Origin: Lachnospiraceae bacterium
GTDB taxonomy: Bacteria > Bacillota > Clostridia > Lachnospirales > Lachnospiraceae
Assembly: GCA_017938315.1 (NCBI GenBank)
Contig: JAGBBV010000004.1
Coordinates: forward strand, 1 to 36,889
DNA: 36,889 nucleotides
Reading direction: 5' to 3'
Shown piece by piece: positions 26,217 through 33,950 of the stretch (the first letter of the stretch is position 1; each line of letters begins with the position of its first letter). The position numbers were made by a program, and so were the translations under genes. Below the pieces are notes generated by a model, which was not told the origin of the DNA, made no database searches, and was given only the letters and a program-made list of their open reading frames with translations.

Positions 26217-27444
26217 TTTCTATCTCCGCAAACACTTCATCTAAATTTTTTCGTTCAAATACTTCAAGTTTTCCACCTCTAGTGGCATTATAAATCTTAA
26301 CCCCATGTGAATCAGCATACTGTCTTGCCGAATAATACGCATTCTTTATTTCTTCTTTATAAGATACTGCAAATTTTTCCCGTATTCCATCTGAATATGA
26401 CTCACAAAAATGTGTATTATTTCCATCTTTTCCCCATGAAAAGTCAACGCCAATAAGATATATCTTCTTAAATCCCATATATACTGCGAACTGTAGCATG
26501 TCATACATTATTGTTCTTCCACCATATACTCCTTTTTCTAATTCAGTTGAAAAACTTGGATAACCTGGAAAATAGTTTTCAAATTTTCCACAATAAAAAT
26601 GAACTTTTTTATTCTTCATTTTATCTTGATTTACTATTTTTCTTATGAAATAATTGCATTCATTAGGTAAATTTTCTTGTTCCTTTTCAAAGAAAATGTT
26701 ATCTCCCAACATATAAAAATCCGGTCGCCAATTGGTTTTGGAAAAAATCTTGTATATTCCATTGCAGCCAAAACTATAAATATTATGATTATGTATACAT
26801 TCCAAATCTTTATCCGTCAAGCTTGGACCATTTCCAACCAAAAAGCAAACATCTCCATTATGCTTGTTATAATATTCCTTTAAATATTGAAATTCTTCAG
26901 CATGCCATCTTTCAATATCTTTATTTAAATCTAATACTTTAAAAAAATCATATTCAATATGAGACAATTTCTCACTATCGTCAACCTCAGTAATTACTAA
27001 AACTTCCTTATTTTGATTTTCTAAATTTATATTGTCTTTATCAAAATAATGTATACCACATTTTTTATTTATTTCAGAAATTATTTTTTCAGAAATTGGT
27101 GTTCTACTATAAAATGTAATATTCTCATAGTGAATTAAATTCCACCGTTCTACTATTTCTTTAGCGTTGTAAAACCCTGATTGCATATATGGGCATACAT
27201 AATAGTTTTTAATTCCTACTTTTTCCAGTTGTCTTGATACACTTAGTGCCCCTGTATTCGTAGTTATTATGACTTTTTCATTATTATACTTTTCTAAAAA
27301 CTCATCAAATGAAATTATAGATATCTTTCGTAGCTTTGACCCTACTTTAGTTTTATCATTATCAACAATGGCATATATATTTTCTATGCCAAAAAATTCT
27401 ATAGCACTATGGCAATTATTTCCTGCGCCAAAAAAATAATACAT
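26203..27444 (-). CDS. DUF115/GT42-like transferase with N-terminal FGAG domain
   Basis: A 413-residue protein. Residues 1-90 are the shared domain (YYFFGAGNNCHSAIEFF, AIVDNDKTKVGS, LEKVGIKNYYVC). Residues about 200-400 read like the MptE-like/DUF115 fold (PF01973): CFLVGNGPSLTDKDLECI, YSFGCNGIYKIF, RPDFYMLGDN, then FAVYMGFKKIYLIGVDFSW and IYNATRGGKLEVF. The GNGPSL and GVDF elements are also shared with GT42 sialyltransferases, and Maf flagellin nonulosonate transferases belong to PF01973. The likely job is transfer of a CMP-activated acidic sugar, which the adjacent aldolase, phosphatase and synthetase could supply. GAGGTG four bases before the ATG supports the start. Confidence 0.8.
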   Translation of the reverse strand: MYYFFGAGNNCHSAIEFFGIENIYAIVDNDKTKVGSKLRKISIISFDEFLEKYNNEKVIITTNTGALSVSRQLEKVGIKNYYVCPYMQSGFYNAKEIVERWNLIHYENITFYSRTPISEKIISEINKKCGIHYFDKDNINLENQNKEVLVITEVDDSEKLSHIEYDFFKVLDLNKDIERWHAEEFQYLKEYYNKHNGDVCFLVGNGPSLTDKDLECIHNHNIYSFGCNGIYKIFSKTNWRPDFYMLGDNIFFEKEQENLPNECNYFIRKIVNQDKMKNKKVHFYCGKFENYFPGYPSFSTELEKGVYGGRTIMYDMLQFAVYMGFKKIYLIGVDFSWGKDGNNTHFCESYSDGIREKFAVSYKEEIKNAYYSARQYADSHGVKIYNATRGGKLEVFERKNLDEVFAEIENEKM

Positions 27445-27465
27445 ACTTCACCTCTATTATACCTT

Positions 27466-28662
27466 TTATTTTTTATTTAGAATACTATCTGATAATATCA
27501 TCGCCTTACTGACTACAACATCAGAATTATAATGTTCCCATTCTCCCCATCTTCCAAGTCCATACACTTCTCGTTGTTTAAAATAATCCAATAACTCTTG
27601 CATCAATTCTTTTTTTCCAATAGTGTTCAACGGATATGCATATTTGTTAATATAATGATATTGGCTATCATTCGTATGTAGCCTTTCTGTATTTGTTTCT
27701 GACCAGTATCCAATAGAATTAGCACAAAAATTTTTTCTAACTAAGATTCTATGATAATCTAACTCTTTCTGCGGATAATAGATCCAATGTGCATCTGTAT
27801 TTATCTCTCCTTGATAATAGCTAATTGTTACTGATGTATACTTTAACTGTTCAATTATGTTCTTTATTTTTCGATTAATTCCTTCTATATTTTCAAACTC
27901 CATCCAAGGTATTGTATTTATAATATAGTCTGCGTGAAATCTACAATTCACAACATGATGTTCTACGTCAATCTCTCTTACATTCTCATTATATATAATT
28001 TTATCAGATATTCTATAGGCTAGTCTCTTCCATACTTCTCCACTACCATATCTCTTAGGATAATAGAATTGAGTATGTGCTGGTTGACTACCGTATGGGC
28101 AATGTTCCAAACAACTACGTAGAGTCTCATCAAAGGATACATTAGGTAACTTATCTAACCAATAAGTTCCTAATATATTAAGATTTTCTCCAAACATTTT
28201 CTGATTATAAGGAATCATGTACTCATCCGCTATCTTGTTTCCCAATTTCCAATATATCCAATCAACAAACTTCTCAGGCATCTTTTGATTATTATTGCAT
28301 CCTGCTGCTGCAGTTGATTTTAAATATATTATTTGTTCATCTATTGGTAATTGCCATATATTTGACTCAATTGGGCTATTTATAAACTGATTATGTAGAT
28401 ATATCTTAGAATTTCTTGTGAACAATTTCCATTCGTCCATTGGCATATATTTAAAAAGAAATTCAAGTACTTTTTGATTTTTTGTATCAATAAAATGCCC
28501 TCCACCAATATCCAATGGTTTATCATCAATAATTTTGCTTCTGCAAAGTCCACCGGCTTCTTCTTCCTTTTCTAATACAAGAAAATCTGTTTCTCCTTTT
28601 TCAAGTAACCTATTAGCAAATGTTAGTCCAGCCGGACCTGCACCTAAAATCAAAAATTTCAT
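27466..28662 (-). CDS. FAD-dependent amine oxidase-like / UDP-galactopyranose-mutase-like flavoprotein
   Basis: A 398-residue flavoprotein with an N-terminal dinucleotide-binding fold: KFLILGAGPAGLTFANRL, FLVLEKEEEAGGLCRS and LDIGGGHFID. Further family features are YMIPYNQKMFG, KRYGSGEVWKRLA, YIINTIPWMEF and the C-terminal GLGRWGEW, which resemble the second FAD/substrate region of NAD(P)-binding protoporphyrinogen-oxidase-like and UGM-like enzymes in polysaccharide clusters. The probable role is redox-neutral or oxidative modification of a nucleotide sugar, for example ring contraction to a furanose. True UGMs share this overall pattern, but I cannot confirm their substrate residues. No FGAG fusion. 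Confidence 0.75.
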   Translation of the reverse strand: MKFLILGAGPAGLTFANRLLEKGETDFLVLEKEEEAGGLCRSKIIDDKPLDIGGGHFIDTKNQKVLEFLFKYMPMDEWKLFTRNSKIYLHNQFINSPIESNIWQLPIDEQIIYLKSTAAAGCNNNQKMPEKFVDWIYWKLGNKIADEYMIPYNQKMFGENLNILGTYWLDKLPNVSFDETLRSCLEHCPYGSQPAHTQFYYPKRYGSGEVWKRLAYRISDKIIYNENVREIDVEHHVVNCRFHADYIINTIPWMEFENIEGINRKIKNIIEQLKYTSVTISYYQGEINTDAHWIYYPQKELDYHRILVRKNFCANSIGYWSETNTERLHTNDSQYHYINKYAYPLNTIGKKELMQELLDYFKQREVYGLGRWGEWEHYNSDVVVSKAMILSDSILNKK

Positions 28663-28667
28663 TTTTA

Positions 28668-29690
28668 CTAAAAAATCCCCTCTTCCAACATAATTTCTTT
28701 TAATAATTCTGCTCGTTTGCTTGTTACATGTTTTTCTAAATACTTTTTGTATTTTTCAATATTAATTGTTGCATCTCTATATTTATTCATAAGTATTTCA
28801 AATTCTTCATAGTTCTTAACACATTGACACATTTTATCCATTTCATACCATTCTGTATCTGCATTTTTAGGGTACCTAGCAATAATATGACATTGTCCAG
28901 CTATTTCTTCCAAAAAATGTGGCGTAACTTGATTCCATCCATTTGCATCCAATCTTGTATTATCCATACCTGGTGTCGTATATACTGCAACCTTAGATTG
29001 TTTTACTAAATTCCAATATTCTTCTCTTGTATCTCCATAACTAATAAATTTCCCTGTTCTTGATAAGTAGTATATATAATGACCATTTTCATATTTTCTA
29101 CGTACCAAGCTAAAGTCTTCATGTCTATTTTCATATTCATCTATATATTTCATTAACATAGGGTTTTGTCTTGCAAACAATACTAAATCATATTTTTTTT
29201 CAAATTTGTTCGAAAAATCAATATAATAATCTGGTAAAGATAACGGAAAATGATAAATTTTTATAGGGCATTGTTTTCTTAATAAATAGTCATATACTTC
29301 CTTGCTCGATACTAATACAAAAGGATTATTTTTGTATGCATTAATAAATAATCTATATTGATCTTCGCCCAAGAAATAGTCTATAAGACATGGTATGTAT
29401 TTCTTTGAATTATAAATACCCTCTTGACGTTTAGTCGCCGCATCAAACATAAATACACCCTTTGGTCTTTTTATATCTATAATACGAAATAATTTATAAA
29501 TAGGAATATGTGTTTTCATATATATTTTTCTGCATTTTTCATCAAAATTAAATTCAAAGTTACTTCTAACGCATACTTCTTTTTCTAATACCTGACCTAT
29601 TATATCTTCCCATTCATAAATAATATCAAAGCAATATTTTTTATTATTTTCTTTTGTTTTCATTATCTCTCTTTTTGACAAAATAACCAC
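28668..29690 (-). CDS. Probable GT-B glycosyltransferase (family not assigned)
   Basis: A 340-residue protein with a GT-B-like C-terminal half: YDLVLFARQNPMLMKYI, SYGDTREEYWNLVKQSKVAVYTTP, then TPHFLEEIAGQCHIIARYP, the position where CgeB/GT1-like enzymes bind the nucleotide-sugar. The N-terminal half (FDIIYEWEDIIGQVLEKEV, PKGVFMFDAAT) fits the acceptor-side Rossmann fold. I do not recognise the exact family. Start: GTG at 29690 with AGGAG five bases before it; an internal ATG ten codons on has a poorer site. It follows a 267-base gap, the largest break inside the cluster. Confidence 0.65.
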   Translation of the reverse strand: MVILSKREIMKTKENNKKYCFDIIYEWEDIIGQVLEKEVCVRSNFEFNFDEKCRKIYMKTHIPIYKLFRIIDIKRPKGVFMFDAATKRQEGIYNSKKYIPCLIDYFLGEDQYRLFINAYKNNPFVLVSSKEVYDYLLRKQCPIKIYHFPLSLPDYYIDFSNKFEKKYDLVLFARQNPMLMKYIDEYENRHEDFSLVRRKYENGHYIYYLSRTGKFISYGDTREEYWNLVKQSKVAVYTTPGMDNTRLDANGWNQVTPHFLEEIAGQCHIIARYPKNADTEWYEMDKMCQCVKNYEEFEILMNKYRDATINIEKYKKYLEKHVTSKRAELLKEIMLEEGIF

Positions 29691-29957
29691 TTTTTCTCCT
29701 AATATATGACCTTCAATAATTTCTCATAAATAGAGTAAATTTTACTAATCATCTTTCCATTTTCTTATAGTTTCTTCCAGCATTCTCTAGTATATTGATT
29801 TCTTAATAACCGGACTTTTAAAATAATAATCATATAAAACCTAAATCGTCCTCTCCCTTACAATTACCATTCACTTTTGCGATGCAATTATATCTATTTT
29901 GGACTAAAATTTTTTCTTATCAAATTAGATTCATTGAAGTATATTATCAAGCTCAGA
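29691..29957. other. Intergenic gap inside the glycan cluster
   Basis: AT-rich interval between the methyltransferase stop and the GTG of the glycosyltransferase. On the minus strand TATAAT occurs near 29891, but no good -35 lies at the right distance, so a promoter is only possible. Short interrupted frames suggest decayed coding sequence. No terminator hairpin with a T-run is seen. Confidence 0.4.
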
Positions 29958-30943
29958 TCACTTCATAATCACCAGCGTCCCATTCGCATCGCACAATGGC
30001 ATTTTATTCAGGAATTCATACCTGCTTTCATATCTGTCCACCGCCTTCTCAACACCTCTAAGACTGCTGTTATAATCATGTACAAAAATATATCCTCCTT
30101 TTACCATCCTTGGATAAAAATATTCTAATGCATGATATATTGACTCCTCAAAATCAACGTCAATCGACACAAATTTGAATATATCTTCCAACCCATTTAA
30201 AGACTCTGGAAAATATCCCTGTTTTATTTCTATTTGTTCCAAATGCTGCATTTTCTCAATTACTTTTTTTACATTGGTATCTTTGTACGCTGACACAAAG
30301 CTGTCAGTGCAATTTCCATTTTTAACTTCATTCAAAGCTTCATTTGCATCAAAACCATCAAAAGTATCAAAAAGGTACAACTTACTATTTGGAAATGCTG
30401 CATTAATATATTGAGCAAACTCTCCCCGAAAAACTCCTACTTCGGCAACAGCACCCCTAAGCTTTCTTTTTCTGATTTCTTTTACTACTAGCTCAAAGCA
30501 TTTAATGCGTACATAATCTTTTTCGCCGTACCCCCCCCCCGAACTAATGTTTGTATATCTGTAGTATCATATGCCTCCACTCCTCGGACAATATGATACC
30601 GGTTTTGAATTATTTGCGCATATTCTTCTCCGACCACACTTTTAATGAAATCATAGTCTTGATTCAAGTCTTTTAATTCAAAATTCTCATATGTAAAAAT
30701 TACCTTGTCTAAAGTTATACCTAAGTCTATACATTGTTCATATATTTCCTTTGAGTAAAGGTTTATAACTAATACCGCATCATAATCAACATCTAATAAT
30801 TCTTGGGGCAGGAGTACTTTCCTTCCCATATACTCATCACATTTTTTGTTGCTATCTATAAATCCCTTAATCTGATCTACTGGGACATACCTTCCAATCA
30901 CTTTTCCTACCAGTCTCCCAGTTCCCCATACATATAAATTCAT
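29958..30943 (-). pseudogene. FGAG-TylF methyltransferase gene, frame broken at a G10 tract (phase-variable, OFF)
   Basis: Read to the tract, residues 1-135 are the shared domain plus linker (LYVWGTGRLVGKVI, GFIDSNKKCDEYM, QTLVR). With ten G residues the frame then stops at 30488 after 151 residues. In the next frame the protein resumes at once as YGEKDYVRIKCFELV, AVAEVGVFRGEFAQYI, LYLFDTFDGF, VSIDVDFEESIYHALEYF, IFVHDYNSSLRG and TLVIMK: a complete TylF-type methyltransferase. Eight or eleven G would restore a protein of 327 or 328 residues, so I treat the gene as switched off, not decayed. A basecalling error in the run is the alternative. The start is the ATG at 30943, or the TTG at 30949 nearer to GGAG. 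Confidence 0.75.
30531..30540 (-). repeat. G10 homopolymer tract, candidate slipped-strand phase switch
   Basis: Ten consecutive C on the plus strand (G10 in the coding sense), the longest G/C run in the window, placed exactly where the methyltransferase frame breaks. The open frame needs a count of 8 or 11. Confidence 0.8.
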
Positions 30944-30960
30944 AACCAATTTTTCTCCAT

Positions 30961-31806
30961 CTATTTGCAATTCATAAAGCTGCTTTCATGTTCTATATTA
31001 ATCAGCTTTAAACTACTCACCGGATGCACTTTCCTCTTTTCCTCCGACGGCAGTTCCATGTACTCTCCGAATTTAAAGCTTAAATAGCTGTCATAATCTT
31101 TGATTCCCTGAAATGTTATGCCCTCAAATACCATATCTGCGCTGTTTTCATACCAGCATCTATAATAGCCATACTCATTATTTGGTGTAGGGAACATCAG
31201 AATCCGAACCATTCTTGTTTCTTTCCGGTTTGCACTACGAATCATACCATGATAATACCGGAATATTTTTTCCTCCGGAAGCTTGTCTAACATCTTATAT
31301 ATCTGACGTTTCCAAAAATTCTTTTCTGCTATCTTTCCTACCTTCGACCAAAGAATTTTACGCACACAAAAGCATTCAAAATTTTTTATGCTTCGCAAAA
31401 AATAATTGTCTGGTACACCATCTAGCGGAAAAATATCTATAAATATTCCCTGAAAGTATGGCATATGCTCCTGATACTCTCTCAAAAACAGAGTATTCTT
31501 ACGACGTATTTTTCCGTATCCCCAACGGTAACCTTTTGTATTTCTATGGTCTTGAAAGATAAACCGTGTCTTGTCAAGTTCTGTCTTGCAAGCCTTGCGG
31601 AATTTTTCATACTCGGGTCTGAGCATTGCAACATCTGCATCGTCATCCCACGGAATAAAACCGCCATGCCGCACTGCTCCTAAAAGGGTTCCTGCTATTA
31701 TGTTGTATTTGATTCCGCACTTCTTACAAATTCTGTCGACTTCGACAAGCATCTCCAATTCTATTAATTGAAGCTGCCGAAGCTGACTGCTGTTTAATTC
31801 AATCAT
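30961..31806 (-). CDS. LicD family phosphotransferase
   Basis: A 281-residue LicD protein (PF04991). The signature is intact: YNIIAGTLLGAVRHGGFIPW followed by DDDADVAMLR, then IFIDIFPLDGVPDN. LicD enzymes transfer phosphocholine or a similar phospho-alcohol from a CDP donor onto surface sugars, and the DDDxD cluster binds the metal. GGAG six bases before the ATG at 31806 fixes the start; the longer frame to a TTG at 31818 is unlikely. The CDP donor could be made by the cytidylyltransferase domain of the 6290-8605 protein. It is the first intact gene of the long operon, directly after the AAA-ATPase pseudogene, whose promoter may also serve it. Confidence 0.88.
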   Translation of the reverse strand: MIELNSSQLRQLQLIELEMLVEVDRICKKCGIKYNIIAGTLLGAVRHGGFIPWDDDADVAMLRPEYEKFRKACKTELDKTRFIFQDHRNTKGYRWGYGKIRRKNTLFLREYQEHMPYFQGIFIDIFPLDGVPDNYFLRSIKNFECFCVRKILWSKVGKIAEKNFWKRQIYKMLDKLPEEKIFRYYHGMIRSANRKETRMVRILMFPTPNNEYGYYRCWYENSADMVFEGITFQGIKDYDSYLSFKFGEYMELPSEEKRKVHPVSSLKLINIEHESSFMNCK

Positions 31807-31857
31807 AATTTTCTCCAAGTTAGTTTAGAGTTAATATTTAGCTGCTCCTCAAATAAT

Positions 31858-33067
31858 TTATTTCTCCCACTTCTCAATCACACACTCATGTTTCTTGGTA
31901 TTTTTATCATAACAAATCCCTGCCAGCAGAATATTTCCCTCATATTCCTGTAAACTCTGCGGATAGTTTTTCTCTTTAATCTGCCCAATGGCTGTATGCA
32001 CAGACAGATTCCACTTCAATTCCACTAATAATACCGGCTTTTCAGAATACTTTTTTCTCGGAATAAAAACAAGGTCTGCAAATCCTTTTCCTGTTGGATA
32101 TTCCCTGACCACTGTATAATACTGTCTCGCTGCATACAATGCCAATGAAATGGTGTAAACTTAGAATTGTGGACTGCATTCGCGATTTCTGTCCACCCTG
32201 CCCCTTCCACTGCATTATAGAATTCCTTACTGATTTCGCGATTTGGGATATAGACCTCTTCCTTTTCAAAATCATACGATAAATAACCCAAGTGAACTAA
32301 AAGAGTGAGTACATCATCCGCATTTTCAAATGTTGTCATGTCATTGGCAAACCGGCCGGTATTAATGTGCAGATGTTCTCCTGCAAGCATCTGCGTTACC
32401 GTCTCTCTAAGTCCGTCATAATTCATCTCAATATAAGAACGCAGCGCCTCATAGGTTTCTGTTTTTGTCCAATAACTGTCAAACACTCCGCTTAAGCATG
32501 CTTCCACTACAGCTTTGGGATTATATACAGACTTCACTTTTAAAAAGGAATAACCATCATACCACGACTTCATTTCCTCTAAGTCTCGCTCGTACTTCAC
32601 GCACAATTCATTAACTTCTTCCTCTGTAAACCTTGCATATTCCTCCAATTCTCGCTGATTTGTCATGAAAAATTCCTGAAACATATTTAATGCAGAATGG
32701 CTTCCGTATTTTTTATCGGCAGAATTCCCGTCATATATGCCAATGCAATATATTCTTTATCTTTCATCCAGTCACGCAGGAAATCCAGATATTTTTTCTG
32801 TCCCTCCACATCTTGTTGTTTCTCTCTGAATATACAGTCCCATTCGTCAATCAGGACGACATATGGTACCTTTTTTTGAGCATAAATATCCTGCAGCGTA
32901 AAAGTCAGATTTGCTTCATCAAACAATTCACAATCTTTATTCTGCATTTTTAATTCAAACAGGATTCTTTTTTTCAGAAGAGAGATCAGCTCCGTTTTAT
33001 CAACATATATTTTAGAATTCAATGATCGTTGAAATTTCTCATTCCCCGGATTTAAATAACTTCCCAT
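31858..33067 (-). pseudogene. Broken AAA-ATPase-like/PDDEXK_9 gene
   Basis: Three pieces of one gene in two frames. It begins MGSYLNPGNEKF and IYVDKTELISLL, then jumps to the region that normally lies about 90 residues after Walker A, so an internal in-frame deletion has removed the Walker A loop. VVLIDEWDCIF and YMTGILPIK follow. A lost A in the run at 32709-32714 shifts the frame where KYGSHSALNM should follow. The second piece (MKSWYDGYSF, YNPKAVVEA) ends in a deletion near 32155, after which the third frame gives SLALYAARQYYTVV, GKGFADLVF and VLLVELKW, the nuclease-like part. Promoter and ribosome site (GGGAGG, nine bases before the ATG) survive. It belongs to a different branch from the three genes at the other end. 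Confidence 0.88.
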
Positions 33068-33111
33068 GAAAAGCGCCTCCCTTTCCTTTCACTGTATACT
33101 ATTTCACGTTT

Positions 33112-33140
33112 ATTATACTAAAGAAAGCTTTCCCTGTCAT
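33112..33140 (-). promoter_or_regulatory. Sigma-A type promoter before the AAA pseudogene and LicD operon
   Basis: On the minus strand ATGACA (33140-33135), 17 bases, then a perfect TATAAT (33117-33112). The spacer contains the palindrome AAAGCTTT. Predicted transcription starts near 33105, about 38 bases before the pseudogene ATG. No terminator is visible between here and LicD, so it may drive the whole glycan cluster. Confidence 0.7.
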
Positions 33141-33217
33141 TTTTATCTGTAATCATTTCTTCTCTCAACTGTAATTTGCTTACCCATAGTCGACATCTTA
33201 TTCGCTATCACTGTACT

Positions 33218-33261
33218 AAAAAATCCCGACATAAGACCATTTCATATCTTATATCAGGATT
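33218..33261 (-). terminator. Rho-independent terminator after the Uma2 gene
   Basis: Minus strand: AATCCTGATATAAGA (33261-33247), a ten-base loop, TCTTATGTCGGGATT (33236-33222), then the T-run to 33218. The 15-base stem has only G-U type imperfections. It separates the Uma2 gene from the promoter of the glycan cluster. Confidence 0.8.
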
Positions 33262-33274
33262 CATAACTGCTGTT

Positions 33275-33832
33275 TTATTCCCATCCCTCAAATATTTCTT
33301 CCAAGGTCATTTTTATCATTGGGAATTCTCTGAGTGCAAGCTCTGTTTTCACATTATAGCTCTCACTTTTTTCATCTTTATCCAAAATGTAATTTGCTTC
33401 CAGCTCATACTTTCCATTCTTTAAATAATATACTTCAATCGCTTCTTCCTTCGGTGATATAATCCAATATTCGCTTACTCCACTGGACTCATATATCTCT
33501 TTTTTCGTTCCTCTGTCCCTTTTAGTTGTTGAAGGACTCAAGGTTTCTGTGATGAATTTCGGCACTCCATAATATCCGCTTCCTTTGATTTTATTGCGGT
33601 CACAGCATATCATAATGTCAGGTCTAAGATAATCGTCCGAATCTTTGGAATAATAATAATCCAAATTCTCCATAAATACTCTGCAGATACTGCCCTTCAG
33701 CCCAGTCTTAATCATACTGTGGATATTGCTGTTAATCAATCCATGCCGGAAGTCAGCTGCCGGTGACATATCATAAATCACACCGTCTATCTTCTCGTTC
33801 TTGATATATTCATCCCTGAATTGAAAGTCCAT
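33275..33832 (-). CDS. Uma2 family (DUF820) restriction-nuclease-fold protein
   Basis: A 185-residue protein of the Uma2/DUF820 family (PF05685), which has a PD-(D/E)xK fold but no proven general function. Family features are YDMSPAADFRHGLIN, YLRPDIMICCDR (the P-D of the site), FITETLSPSTTKRDRGTKK (E and K positions) and YESSGVSEYWIISP. Full length for the family. It has its own promoter 41 bases upstream and a strong terminator after it, so it is a free-standing gene. GGTGG five bases before the ATG supports the start. It looks like accessory cargo unrelated to the glycan genes. Confidence 0.88.
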   Translation of the reverse strand: MDFQFRDEYIKNEKIDGVIYDMSPAADFRHGLINSNIHSMIKTGLKGSICRVFMENLDYYYSKDSDDYLRPDIMICCDRNKIKGSGYYGVPKFITETLSPSTTKRDRGTKKEIYESSGVSEYWIISPKEEAIEVYYLKNGKYELEANYILDKDEKSESYNVKTELALREFPMIKMTLEEIFEGWE

Positions 33833-33872
33833 GACACCACCTTACCTTTCCATACTCTGTATAGTCAGTTTC

Positions 33873-33901
33873 AGTATACCACATTTCAGTTAGCATGTCA
33901 C
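33873..33901 (-). promoter_or_regulatory. Sigma-A type promoter for the Uma2 gene
   Basis: Minus strand GTGACA (33901-33896), 17 bases, TATACT (33878-33873), with TG two bases before the -10 element adding an extended -10 character. The start codon is 40 bases downstream. Confidence 0.65.
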
Positions 33902-33950
33902 TTTCTGATACAAGATATAAAATTGTCAATGTACTATTTTGTTACTTTTT

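Noticed and set aside
29745-29916. Interrupted minus-strand frames reading like KVNGNCKGEDDLGFI and YDYYFKSPVIKKSIY, then RMLEETIRKWKDD
   Set aside because: Could be the tail of a decayed gene, but it needs one frameshift and one in-frame stop and matches no family I know, so it is not called.
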